Positions 47,651 through 56,961 of a DNA stretch of 64,000 bases are shown here, piece after piece. Positions within the stretch are counted from its first letter, which is position 1. Every line of letters begins with the position of its first letter. Under the pieces are notes generated by a model, which was not told the origin of the DNA, did no database searches, and worked only from the letters and a program-made list of their open reading frames with translations. The position numbers and the translations under genes were made by a program. Origin of the DNA: Isoetes taiwanensis (lineage: Eukaryota > Streptophyta > Lycopodiopsida > Isoetales > Isoetaceae); NCBI GenBank assembly GCA_021234155.1, contig JAJEKV010000686.1, positions 1 to 64,000 on the forward strand. The letters run 5' to 3'.

Positions 47651-48110
47651 GGGATCTTCATGATCCTCTAGGCTGATTTTCATGTCTGCGGTGGCCGTAA
47701 AAACAGCGTTCTCATCCTCCTCTTTCCGGGGCTTCTTCTCCATATCTTGTAAGGAGCTGCGAAATCGTGGCGGTTTCAATACGCCGACCCTGGCGGCTCG
47801 TTAAGCCTCTTGGTACATGGCGAATGTTTCCGCGAGCTCAATGTCTCGGCTCATCGCGGCCCGGCCCCCTCGTGAAGGCTAATCTGTCGACCCGCGTCCA
47901 TATTCGGCGGACGAGGCGGTTGTTTTCATCATGGATCTTCTTGAATCTCTTCATCACCACTGCAAGGGTGATGTCCACGAAGCAACTCACGGGTCTTTGG
48001 GGAGTGCTATCTTGGCGTGGTCGCTTAGAGAGGAAGATGATGATGCTATCGGGCGAGAAGGTGGAAGGCTGGGCCGGAAGTAGAAGATGAGTGAAAGGCG
48101 GGAAGGCGTC
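47651..48110 (-). pseudogene. C-terminal part of an unknown protein, minus strand
   Basis: The minus strand reads through VDITLAVVMKRFKKIHDEN, RIWTRVDRLAFTRGG and AMSRDIELAETFAMYQEA, then one stop, then MEKKPRKEEDENAVF and an end at HEDP. The codon pattern and the basic and acidic composition look like a real nuclear protein. No family recognised. It may be the end of the broken gene that includes the minus-strand frames at 48515-48727 and 49350-49952. Confidence 0.45.
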
Positions 48111-49349
48111 GGAGGTCGAGTGGACATAGGTCTTCTATTTATAACATAGATTTCGTAGTAGCTTGAGTCACCACGAGTTGCTTGTCGGCGTCGTATGAGG
48201 AATAAATAAATTAATTGTTTTTTCCAATAATATTACATTTCTTGAGATGAATATCACCACGACGAAAACCTAGATATATGAAAAAAATCGGTGATGTATT
48301 TTTGATGTGAATAAATACAAATAAAATAATTTTTATTAGGAATTTCGGAAGGACAATCTGTACATAAATAATTTTATCGATACAAGTTGGAAAATATATA
48401 ACTTCCAATTTTTCAAGCTTAGGTCGTCAATTTCATGCTCTTTCAATCCCTGCCGCTTGATCCAACAAGGCAATGACTTCCATGTTATCGACCCGACTTC
48501 CAACCTTGGGTGAGTCAAGCCCAATGACTAAAAAATTTAACATATTGCTCGCTCATGAACCCGGCTTGGTCGTCAAAATATTGTAGCACAACATCCATTT
48601 GAATTGCTATCACCCTTTCGGTGTTTGATGCCAATTGGGAATGGTTCCCGAACATGCATAATGCGGATGTAATAGACAAACTACGCACCTTTTGGACTGA
48701 AAGTTGGCGAAGGCGATTATCTCCCATTAATGAATCTTGAGATATATCGTAACATTGTAGAGTCCTTCAATCTTTCCTGTCCCCAGCGTGCATGTCGGCA
48801 AGAAAAATCATCTACTTCCCACAAATAAGAACCCTCAAGCTTATCTTCTTCACATTTCTCCTCATCTATGAGGCTTATCTTTGCCGATTGTTGAAGGGCC
48901 TGCCAAACTTGTAGATCTGTTGGCGCTTTACCGAGAGCATTTGGAATTCTTCTTCCGTTGGTAGATTAAGCCTCCTCTTGAGCAAATCGAGACTCCAGCC
49001 TCTCATAGGCTTCTTTAAGCTTTATAGCACTGCGGTATAAGAAGACACTTCAAACATCTCTTTGTCCAAATCCTCTTCAAAATCTAGGCCTAGGGTTTAC
49101 CCATTGGCCAAGGAATAGCGATAAGCTCGTCTTCCCCTAGCACACATTAAGTAACAAAGATGGGTTCCTCGGTATATCACTTAGCAATAGGTATTCTTTG
49201 CCTTCCACTAAAATTGGCGTTATGTCGGACAACTTCTTTTCATCCTCATCCCCATCCTCATCACCTTGAATCATCTCCCTCCTCTCTGGTTCACCCAAGG
49301 CGGTCGTCGAAGCTAAAACTCCTACATTCTTGCTCTTCTTCTTGTAGAT
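48111..49349 (-). other. Stretch with minus-strand coding-like scraps
   Basis: A minus-strand frame at 48727-48515 contains QMDVVLQYFDDQAGFMSE and reads like protein. Frames at 49350-48800 on the same strand give pieces such as DEDGDEDEKKL. These may be parts of one broken gene together with the neighbours. A loose hairpin arm GTCGGCGTCGTATGAG lies near 48186. No family recognised. Confidence 0.35.
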
Positions 49350-49952
49350 CTATCTCCATTTCTCGTCATAGTCAGCATCATCACACATAACTAACCCCCT
49401 TGGCTTAAAGATTTCATTGTTTCCGGTGTATCTTTGGTTTTGGCGGCGCAGAATGCAATAACTAGCAAATGCAAATGGCAAAGAGAAATAAGATACCTTC
49501 TTAAGTACAAGGGGCCCGGCCGGAGGAGGCCCGTTTTGCGAAGCATTCTTGAAAAACATCTTATTTGTTTGCAAATGGGAAGCCGCCTCCTCTAGAGCTG
49601 GTTTTGGAATCCATGAGCCGGGAACATCCGCAAAGGGCGTCTTGGCGAGACCAAGCGGTCGGGTGAAAGCTAAAGGCAACCTCGCGATAGTATCCAAGCT
49701 CGCTCTTTTTGTTTGCCATGATGTCCAACTCCTTGCAATAGAACGGATAAATCGCGATCGGCGGAACTTCCTCGTTGTCATGTGGGGCGGATGCATACTA
49801 TTCGGGAACTTCACATAACAATCCATGGAAGCGAGCAACAGCGAAAGCAAGAAGATGTTTAGGGCGGTAAAGCGGCTATCGCCGAACTCAAGTAGCCGTT
49901 GTCGATTATGAAAGGGGACCACGGCCGTTGTGGGAGATTTGTCCATACATTT
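49350..49952 (-). CDS. Unknown protein, about 200 codons, minus strand
   Basis: The longest minus-strand frame here is open over 224 codons. A sensible start is the M of MDKSPTTAVVPFHNR just inside the telomere-like tract, because the part before it (LTLTLT) is only translation of that repeat. A hydrophobic stretch FLLSLLLAS lies near residue 30. It ends VMCDDADYDEKWR. No family recognised, and the protein may continue in another frame towards 48.5 kb. Confidence 0.4.
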   Translation of the reverse strand, partial: KCMDKSPTTAVVPFHNRQRLLEFGDSRFTALNIFLLSLLLASMDCYVKFPNSMHPPHMTTRKFRRSRFIRSIARSWTSWQTKRASLDTIARLPLAFTRPLGLAKTPFADVPGSWIPKPALEEAASHLQTNKMFFKNASQNGPPPAGPLVLKKVSYFSLPFAFASYCILRRQNQRYTGNNEIFKPRGLVMCDDADYDEKWR

Positions 49953-49983
49953 TAGGGTTAGGGTTAGGGTTAGGGTTAGGGTT
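49952..49983. repeat. Interstitial telomere-like tract, TTAGGG type
   Basis: Five units of TTAGGG in a row end in GTTGG. The unit is the six-base form, not the usual plant TTTAGGG. It directly abuts the hairpin that starts at 49984. Confidence 0.9.
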
Positions 49984-50050
49984 GGATCACCACGGCGAAG
50001 ACTACTATGTGCAACAAAAAGCACAATGCTTGCTTGGCGTCGTGTGATCC
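49984..50050. repeat. 67 bp hairpin, family 1, next to the telomere-like tract
   Basis: Left arm GGATCACCACGGCGAAG; right arm complements to GGATCACACGACGCCAAG. The middle has its own pair TGTGC and GCACA. It lies between the unknown minus-strand ORF and the end of the histone H3-like gene. Confidence 0.8.
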
Positions 50051-50159
50051 TCCATTATAACATTAAAAAAAAAAAAAAAAAAAATACAAAGTGCGAACCT
50101 AGGCTTCTAAGAAAGAAATGGACTAAGAGATTAAACTTATAAAGCCATTACATTAAAAG

Positions 50160-50740
50160 AATATTATACATATGAAAAAAACACAAAGGCACTTCCACGG
50201 CCTTTTTCCGGGGGTCTTTCTTCTTGTTGTATTGAGCCATAAAATTTTGACCATAGTACTCGGGATCCCTTATGCGTAAAGGAGGCGCATGTCCTTGGGC
50301 ATGGCGGTCACCCGCTTGGCATGTATTGCTGCAAGGCTGCGAGTCCTCGAACAGGCCAGACACCAAGCGCTTCCGAAGCCATTTTGAAGAGCATTTAAAG
50401 GCGGTTGCTTGAATTATGAAGCGGTATGATGTATCGCACCACACTCTTGCAGAATCTCTTTCACGAGCGGCAAATGGGAGGCGCGGAATGACCATCTCGG
50501 TCGATACTTCTTAATCTCGCTGAAGCCTCTTTAATGCCGGGGCCGTCTTACGCTTCCGGCCACTACCCTCACCCCTCCCGGCATTTGGAGGCATTTGCTC
50601 GGCCCGACTCTTCGGCCGTCTCCTCACCCGGCATTTGCGGTGTTGTTGCTTTCGGCCGACTCTTCCGGCCGTCTCCTCACATTCATGGTAAGCCTTTCCC
50701 TTTCGGCGTTGGGCCTCCTCCTTTGATTTGAAGGTCACGG
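50160..50740 (-). pseudogene. Histone H3-like gene with unusual tails, frameshifted
   Basis: The minus strand carries, in order over shifting frames, a basic N-terminal tail (RRRPKSRAEQ, SGRKRKTAPAL), EIKKYRP, IPRLPFA followed by LVKEIL, QATAF, then MASEAL, GLFED, and HAKRVTAMPKDMRL near 50290. These match the core of histone H3 (REIRRYQKS, IRKLPFQRLV, ALQEAAEAYLV, GLFED, HAKRVTIMPKD). Normal H3 ends shortly after RRIRGERA, but here about 30 more residues follow (DPEYYGQNF, KKKDPRKKA). The N-tail does not match the conserved ARTKQTARKS tail, so a CENH3-type or otherwise divergent H3 is more likely than a replication H3. At least three frameshifts break it. Confidence 0.7.
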
Positions 50741-51250
50741 CGCCTCCACGGGAGGAGGCGGGAAGAGCAAGAAGAGGCGGCTGCCCAAAATTAATCCGGC
50801 GTCATATTACGCTGCCCGGTCTCTCACATTTTCATCTTAGTCTCCGGCGGAGTGCATCTCCCTACTTTTCACGGGTGCTTCTCCCGTCGTCTGTCATGCG
50901 GTTGTTTTAGGGTCTTACGTTAGGCATGGTGGGAGGAGGAGAATCTCTATCGGAGACTTGATTCGAGATGAAGGAGGCGGACTAATGTAATCACACGGCC
51001 TTACACCACTGGATGGGTCCTTGCGGTTTGCTTAGTTCTTGCCATGGCTTCTCGGCCGGATGGTGCTTTATACTACTGAAGACCCGACAAAAATAGACAA
51101 GCGGCATGAGATAAATAGTAAAAAGCGAAGTTAAAGTAAAATATGATGGTAGCGTTTTTAAATTATGCGGAACCCTAAAAAAATATCGGACAAAATACGG
51201 AACCCTAAAAACATCGAACAAAAACACAAATAAAAAACCGAGATTCAAAG
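50741..51250. other. Intergenic stretch between two minus-strand genes
   Basis: The half near 50741 is GC-rich and could be the H3-like gene's 5' end or promoter. The half near 51000-51240 is AT-rich. It contains a direct repeat of CGGAACCCTAAAAA (near 51170 and 51199). No recognised gene. Confidence 0.4.
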
Positions 51251-51842
51251 CTAGGCGATAGACAATTTCTTGTTGATCGCAAACTCACTAAACTTTACAT
51301 TTCCCTCTTGCCTGTAACCAACCCTAATGCCATCAATGAAATAATGGAAGTCGTTAGCAATCTCCTCTATCTCGTTAGCACTCTTAGCTCGATAATGGTC
51401 ATTCGCTTTCCATGGTGGCTGTATAAATGACTTCCTCCCCTCTCCATACTCGAATATCCAGCGATCCGGAGTGTGCATTATGGTCCTCAAACGGCTCCCA
51501 ATAAGTTGTGCGACCTCTCTTTTTCTGTTTCCTTCGTTCTAGTTGACAATTAGCGTTATAAATATTGTTTTGGAAGAAAGTATCGAACTTAAAGGAGGAC
51601 TTAACTTCACGGACCTCTGTTAGTTGACCGGATGATTCGTGGAATCGAACATCAGTCGGAACCAAAAATAAGCCATCCACAAAATCGGCGGCGGGGGAGA
51701 AAGCACGATATATGTCTTGAGCTTTTCGAACTTCCTGCGCCATCTGGAATATGTTAGCAAATACCTCAAACAGTGTGAAGATTTTGAAACTCATCCTCAC
51801 GCCTCCATTTTTAGACATTCCCGCTTGCACCTCATCAGCCAC
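51251..51842 (-). CDS. Unknown protein in two overlapping frames, minus strand
   Basis: From the ATG at 51842 the frame runs 147 codons (MADEVQAGMSKNGG, FADFVDG-like AADFVDGLFLVPTDV, EVREVKSSFKFDTFF) to 51399. A second frame, 51490-51251, overlaps its end and continues in a protein-like way (NEIEEIANDFHYFIDGIR) to a stop at 51251. One frameshift near 51450 would make one protein of about 195 residues. No family recognised. Its start is only about 40 bp from the plus-strand ORF at 51885, a divergent pair. Confidence 0.45.
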
Positions 51843-51884
51843 GCATTTAGAACTTCATTGCAATTACATTGTTCTCATTAGTCC

Positions 51885-52100
51885 GTGGCTTACAAAGTTC
51901 ACTTAAAGGGGGCAATTCAGCCCGGCCTCAAGCTTCGGTTTCACGACCTTTACGTTATAATCATGTCAGTAAAACCAGATGCCTATACCCCGCAAGGTCA
52001 CGGCATTCATACCTTGGAAAAGGACAATTCCGATGTCTATGTGATACACGACAAGTACACTACTAATACTTTCGGCCGGAATGACATCCACGACGTCTGA
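51885..52100 (+). CDS. Small unknown ORF, 71 codons, divergent to the minus-strand gene
   Basis: The frame reads MAYKVHLKGAIQPGLKLRF and ends FGRNDIHDV. Composition is protein-like but no family is recognised. A family-1 hairpin begins 70 bases after its stop. An alternative frame at 51869-52066 is also open, so the call is uncertain. Confidence 0.35.
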   Translation: MAYKVHLKGAIQPGLKLRFHDLYVIIMSVKPDAYTPQGHGIHTLEKDNSDVYVIHDKYTTNTFGRNDIHDV

Positions 52101-52170
52101 TAAACATAAATCTGCACAATAAATTTGTTTGTAAACACGTGTCAGCGAAAAGAAATGAAAAGATAAAGGA

Positions 52171-52239
52171 GATCACCGACGCCGAAACTATCTCCCGTGA
52201 TTAAGTAGCTCTAACGGATAGCTTCGGCGTCGTGTGATC
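52171..52239. repeat. 69 bp hairpin, family 1, long stem
   Basis: Left arm GATCACCGACGCCGAA then ACTATC; the right arm complements to GATCACACGACGCCGAAG with CTATC. One gap and one mismatch separate the arms, and further pairing inside (CCGT with ACGG) makes a stem of nearly 30 bp. Confidence 0.85.
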
Positions 52240-53480
52240 GATTAAAAGGTGGTTACCATTTGCGGACAATTTTGGGAAGTTTGTTTTGGTGGAGATTAGC
52301 TCTTTGGCCATATCGAAGGGGTATATGCATGTCGTATTGTTATACTTTCCACTTTCCAGGCGCTAGAATTCAACTTGAACTCTTTTATCCTACCTATCCA
52401 ATGTGTCCGCACGCGTCGATCGCCTTTGTCGCTAACTCTATGCTCGCCCCTCGTTGATGGCAGCATACTCACACCTGAACCTATTGAGACAAAACCTCCC
52501 ACTTCTTGGCCTTGGGAGTTACGTAAATGGGGCAAGAAACACGAAATTACGGGAGACATGGATTGCGGATGAGGAGTGAAGGCGGAGAGGATGCACGTAG
52601 AGGCGTGAGGTGGTGATCTGAAGTTTGGCGCCAAAATTTGACAAGGGAGTTGGTGGCGGCGGTGGCGGTCAAAGTCACCATTATTTTGGGCGGCGAAGCG
52701 ACTCCCGAAAAATACGGGCCATTAAAATGGTTGCAATAAAAGCGCAGGCATCCCCTATGAAAATACGCCATGTGGATGCCAAGTAAGCCTGCTCATCCTT
52801 CTACCTGCCAAGTAATACTGACTTTCGTAAAAAAGGCGCAAACCTGATTGGTCCTGGCGAGTCTGACGTGGAAATCTTTAACCCAAGATATGGGCCATTT
52901 TCAGACCCCAAATCCGCCCTAATGGTATGTGTAGCGAATTTCACATGTCTAATACAAAGCATTTGAGCCGAAGATGAAAAATAGAACTGATGTTGGTTTG
53001 CCTAAAGCGGAGACCATTAGAGAAAGGGTTTCTTACAAAATTCTGCCACAAATGGAAGCTTTTTACTATTATCTGCAGTTGCACATTACCAGTAATTCTT
53101 ATTGCATTAAGTGGCGGTGCTTTTTTTGGGTTGAAACACATTATGCTCCATGTCATGCAACTGCGTCTATGTTTTTGCTTCAATTCAAGGACATAAACTA
53201 GGTGATAGAAGCTAAGACTAGAAAATGAGAAGGAATTGTGAAGTACAAATCTCTGAAAGCTGCCTGGTTCAGTAAAGACCAAGATAAAATGCCTTTATAA
53301 TTTTGTTTATTGTCTGAGTTGAAGAGATTCTGTGGCTATAGTTTGCAGAAATCACATCCTTATATGCCCATTAACATTCCGATGTGTTGGTTTTCAGAAC
53401 CTAATAGTTGGAGATATTTCTTCTGTTATTGAAGATCGCTACAATTCAAGGTTTAACATGTTGTAAATTGTACAGGTTAT
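52240..53480. other. Stretch without a recognised gene
   Basis: Frames on both strands at 52260-52634 overlap each other and show no motif. One plus-strand reading (FADNFGKFVLVEISSLAI near 52260) looks protein-like but breaks quickly. The rest is AT-rich and anonymous. Confidence 0.4.
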
Positions 53481-53558
53481 CCAACTGGATTCATCATGCA
53501 TGGAGTTGAAAACCCAATTCCAACTGGATTCGTCATGCATGGAGTTGAAAACCCAATT
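53481..53558. repeat. Tandem repeat, 2 x 39 bp
   Basis: Units at 53481-53519 and 53520-53558 both start CCAACTGGATTC and end GAAAACCCAATT. They differ by a single base. Confidence 0.95.
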
Positions 53559-53736
53559 ATATAATTGCAATTCTTCACTTAATCTATTGCTTCAATTTTG
53601 GTTGTTATACTGGATGTCCAGATTTATGAATGGGGCGATAAAGCTTTTAACTTCACAACATATTGCAAGTGATGCCCATTTCTTATAGGTGATATCACCG
53701 AATTACTGTATTACTGATTTTTTATGTTGTACACCG

Positions 53737-53800
53737 AATTGGAATTGGAATTGGAATTGGAATTGGAATTGGAATTGGAATTGGAATTGGAATTGGAATT
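53737..53800. repeat. GGAATT hexanucleotide microsatellite
   Basis: About ten uninterrupted GGAATT units. The minus-strand frame of alternating F and Q residues across it is only the translation of this repeat. Confidence 0.97.
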
Positions 53801-54496
53801 GAATTGAATGCATGTTTTTAATGATGTCTAAAAGGAACGAATATACACACTTCTTTTCATACGAGTGAACATATGAAATGCCCATTTTCCCTTCACTTAC
53901 ACTATAATCGTGCAAAATATCAATCACGCCCTACTTGGAAGGTATTACTTAGAAGAACAAGGAAGTTCCACAATGTTATCTATCATGGATTTCTAGATTC
54001 CATTACAAGGCGCCAACATCTAATGTGCCAGTAGATTTTTCTGGGGCATGATCCTCTATGAGTTTGTATCTTGCTTGCTCAAAATCTGCCATGTGGAGAA
54101 AGCGAGTCTATTCTTGAAGAACTGCCAGAATCATAATGGAATACTGTTTGTGAAGTAAGCCTGAAAGATTTTGTGCTCTAAGCATATGGTTTGCAACGCT
54201 GAGCACAACATGCATTATCACAATATCTATTATCTATTGATTCAAATAGACATTTAATGATTTTATTTAGGTGTAGTCTGTTGAGATAAACGAGTAGTAC
54301 AACATCTATTATCTACATTTTGCCAATAATGCATTTGAGCTCTTCTCTATCTCCTATCGGAGGTACAATACTTAGCTTCGAATGATTAAAACTCATGTAT
54401 TATGTATTTGAAAGACTCTGATTAAATGAGTCAGTTAATATATGATATGCAAAACTCATATTTTAAGTCAACAAACTGAGCCATCTTTCCAAAATA
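53801..54496. other. Gene-free AT-rich stretch
   Basis: No recognisable frame or element end. ATCTATTATCTA occurs twice near 54220 and 54306. Confidence 0.5.
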
Positions 54497-54720
54497 GGAA
54501 AGGAAGGAAGGAAGGAAGGAAGTTTATTTTAACGTCCACGGAGGCCAGAGGCCTATGAGACGGCACAGAACAGGCAAAAAAGCCAAAAACCCCAACACCA
54601 AGGAAATGGGGGAAAGGGACAGTGGGAAAGAAAAAAGGTAAATGGAAAAAAAGGGAGGGGGAGGGGAACCGGGGAAAAGGCAAAAGGAAAAGGGAAAAAA
54701 GGAAGGAGAAGTAGGAAATG
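54497..54720 (-). mobile_element. Retroposon 3' end with GGAA-type tail, minus strand
   Basis: Read on the minus strand: TCATAGGCCTCTGGCCTCCG, then GTGGACGTTAAAATAAAC, then a run of TTCC units (54497-54522 on the plus strand). The GTGGACG(T/A)TAAAA box before a tandem-repeat tail matches the LINE end at 31.43 kb. The rest of the element is a purine-rich remnant with no reading frame. Confidence 0.6.
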
Positions 54721-54806
54721 GGGTTGAATGTTTTTGATTATGTAATTTTAAAAACATGAATTCATCTAATAATTCCTTCAGTATATCATTTACAGCTCCC
54801 AGCTAT

Positions 54807-54834
54807 GTCCAGCAACGCTGGGCTCCCTTTCTAG
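54807..54834 (+). mobile_element. Helitron 3' terminus, second copy
   Basis: The hairpin GTCCAGC-AAC-GCTGGGC is followed 8 bases on by CTAG and T. It differs from the one at 38803 only by A for G changes in the stem with matching changes on the other side, so both ends belong to related Helitrons. No 5' end identified. Confidence 0.65.
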
Positions 54835-55504
54835 TATGTAATTCCATCCCTTTTCTTCCACAATAGAACATAATCATTTCTTAGGAATTAACAATTCTTC
54901 GTGAAACTAATCAACCCATTACCTGAAAAAGATTGGAATATTAAAGGGTTCAGATGTCAGAGCATGGATGGAATGCCGAAGGTGGGCAACCATCCAGATA
55001 AGGTAGGTGATGATGGTCTAAATGGACAGAACCGCCTATGGCTTGGGTTTTTAACTAAGTTAACAATGCTAAAAAAATTTGGTATAGTTTGCCGCCAGCA
55101 TTGAACCAGGCATGCATGTTTAGGGCCCATGATGTGCACAAAACTGGAGAATTGTTTTTGTTTTTTAGATAATAAGCGGAACGTGCTTCTTAGCCATTTG
55201 CATGTGCTAGCCAATTTGATGTGATTTATGCCAGTAGCACGTCTAAACAACCCTTCTTTTTTTTTTTTTTTTTTAACACTCTCAAAAAGTCCACGGTTGC
55301 TTGTTTTGTTTAAGAGGAATTTCAATCCGGCGACTTTTGTGAAGGGAACGGATCTCGTTTATTTTTGGCTTAATTCCACTCCTTTGTTTCATTTTGTGGG
55401 TGGAGGTTGTAAGGAAGCAATGGATGCACAAGGTTTGCGCTCTTGGCGATATACAAAAGCTATGTAAGGCCCGAGAAGCGGTCAAGATGTTATGTTTGCA
55501 TTGA
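54835..55504. other. Stretch upstream of the second DUF7869 gene
   Basis: It could hold earlier exons of the DUF7869 relic, but the expected DGMD box was not found. A T run at 55256-55274 interrupts it. No other feature. Confidence 0.4.
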
Positions 55505-56961
55505 TTGGGGATAGAAAAAGCACTCTGTTGCATATTGCTGCAGAGTGATGGTCCTGATTTGCATATTGGAAGTGTGATGAGGTGCTTGAGGAACTATGAG
55601 AGTGGTTATTCTGGTGAGCTCCACAACCCTGGAGGTGGCAGCCAACCACTCTTGAGTGCGTTGTTGGATAGAAAGCCTAATAATTTAGAGAAGTTTACTA
55701 AGGCAAGGTTTAGGAAGTCAGGTGCTTCTGAACATGTTGGAGCCTCAAGTTCACGTCCCCAATCTCGAGATCTACCACCAAGGTTCCTCCTCCAACTTGA
55801 CAATTGTCTTTGGCCCGAGTAATAAAAGCAGTATATGTTCTCGTTCCTATCTTATTTAACAGATGTGGGTGTCTTTGAAAGAGTGAATTTAGGGTTCTTA
55901 ATGCCTGGACATACTCATGAGGATGTGGATGCATTGTTTGGGAAGTATAGTGCGCAGTTGAAATCTCAAACTGTGACCAATCTTCCTAGACTAATGGAAG
56001 TTCTTAGTGAATGCATTTCACCTTCTTCTATAAGGTTGATCATACAAGAGGTGCCTGATTGGAAGAATTTTATCGAAGGTTATGCTCTTGATATGGAAGG
56101 TCAATCTAGACCTCTTCAGTATACTTTCTGGGTCATGGGAAATAAGCCAATAATGCATTGGAAGATGAGACCTTCAAATGATAAATGGAGGCCAGATGGC
56201 ACGAAGATGAAAATGGTAAACCTAAGATTCCAAGGGGTCAACCAAAAGCTCTTAAGCCTTTTGCAGAGGTGGATTCATTGCAAAGCACATTGAACGGCAT
56301 TTCTGAATACATCAAGTATTGGAAAAATAACCCCGATGATACCAACCTTGCATTGATAGATTATTGGACACGGGTACATGGATTATTGGGACACGTAGAC
56401 ACATCCTCTGATGAACTGAAAGATGGATGGCTACCTAAGACTAGGTGGAGAGACTTGATAACACCTGAGGAAGTTGATGATGTGGTTAGTAGTATTTGCA
56501 AGTCGATGGCTCCTCCAGCTGCTGAAAAACACTATGTTGGTCCTAGGAAAGGAAGGCCTAAATATCTCGGGTTGGAGGATTACGATCCCAAAGATGACTT
56601 GGTTTGCCATCAATCTGCACTTATAGTACCAGAGCGCAAAGAGATATACCATGTGTGGATGGGTTACACCATCTCAGAGGTTTGCAAAGAAGTAGGTGAC
56701 CGCAATGTGAACAAAGTTCGTGTGGAATGGTGGTGTCCAGTGCACCAGTTAAATGCAGTGGTAGAGGAAGAAAGGTATAGAGACTGTTGGACAAAGAGAT
56801 GGAAGAGAAACCCTATTGAAGGGGATGATTGGGTTGAGTTAGATACTATTTGGTTTTCATGGACCCCAAAGGTCATCCCAGGCAAGACTGCTAGGGTTAC
56901 AATACCTGTGGAAGTGAGGAAGAAAGCTATGATATCTCTAGGGGTCACTTCTGAGAAGTAA
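55505..56961 (+). pseudogene. DUF7869-domain protein, degenerate second copy
   Basis: The frame 55505-55822 includes LLQLDNC, after which two stop codons replace the expected ENK of the ENKN box. The same frame then continues with MFSFLSYLTDVGVFERV and GFLMPGHTHEDVDALFGKYS (55835-56293). A one-base shift near 56190 moves it into the frame 56185-56961, which runs 258 codons to the end (WTPKVIPG, VTIPVEVRKKAM). The motifs match the family of the intact gene at 35033-36727, yet the two proteins differ widely outside them, so they are separate lineages. The histidine and acids of GHTHEDVD are typical here, whereas the first copy has GHMHDQID. Confidence 0.75.

Noticed and set aside
49930-50142. 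Plus-strand frame with RVRVRV and minus-strand LTLTLT
   Set aside because: Both are translations of the TTAGGG tract; the real minus-strand frame, if any, starts after it.
53703-53927. Minus-strand frame with alternating F and Q residues
   Set aside because: It is only the translation of the GGAATT microsatellite at 53737-53800.
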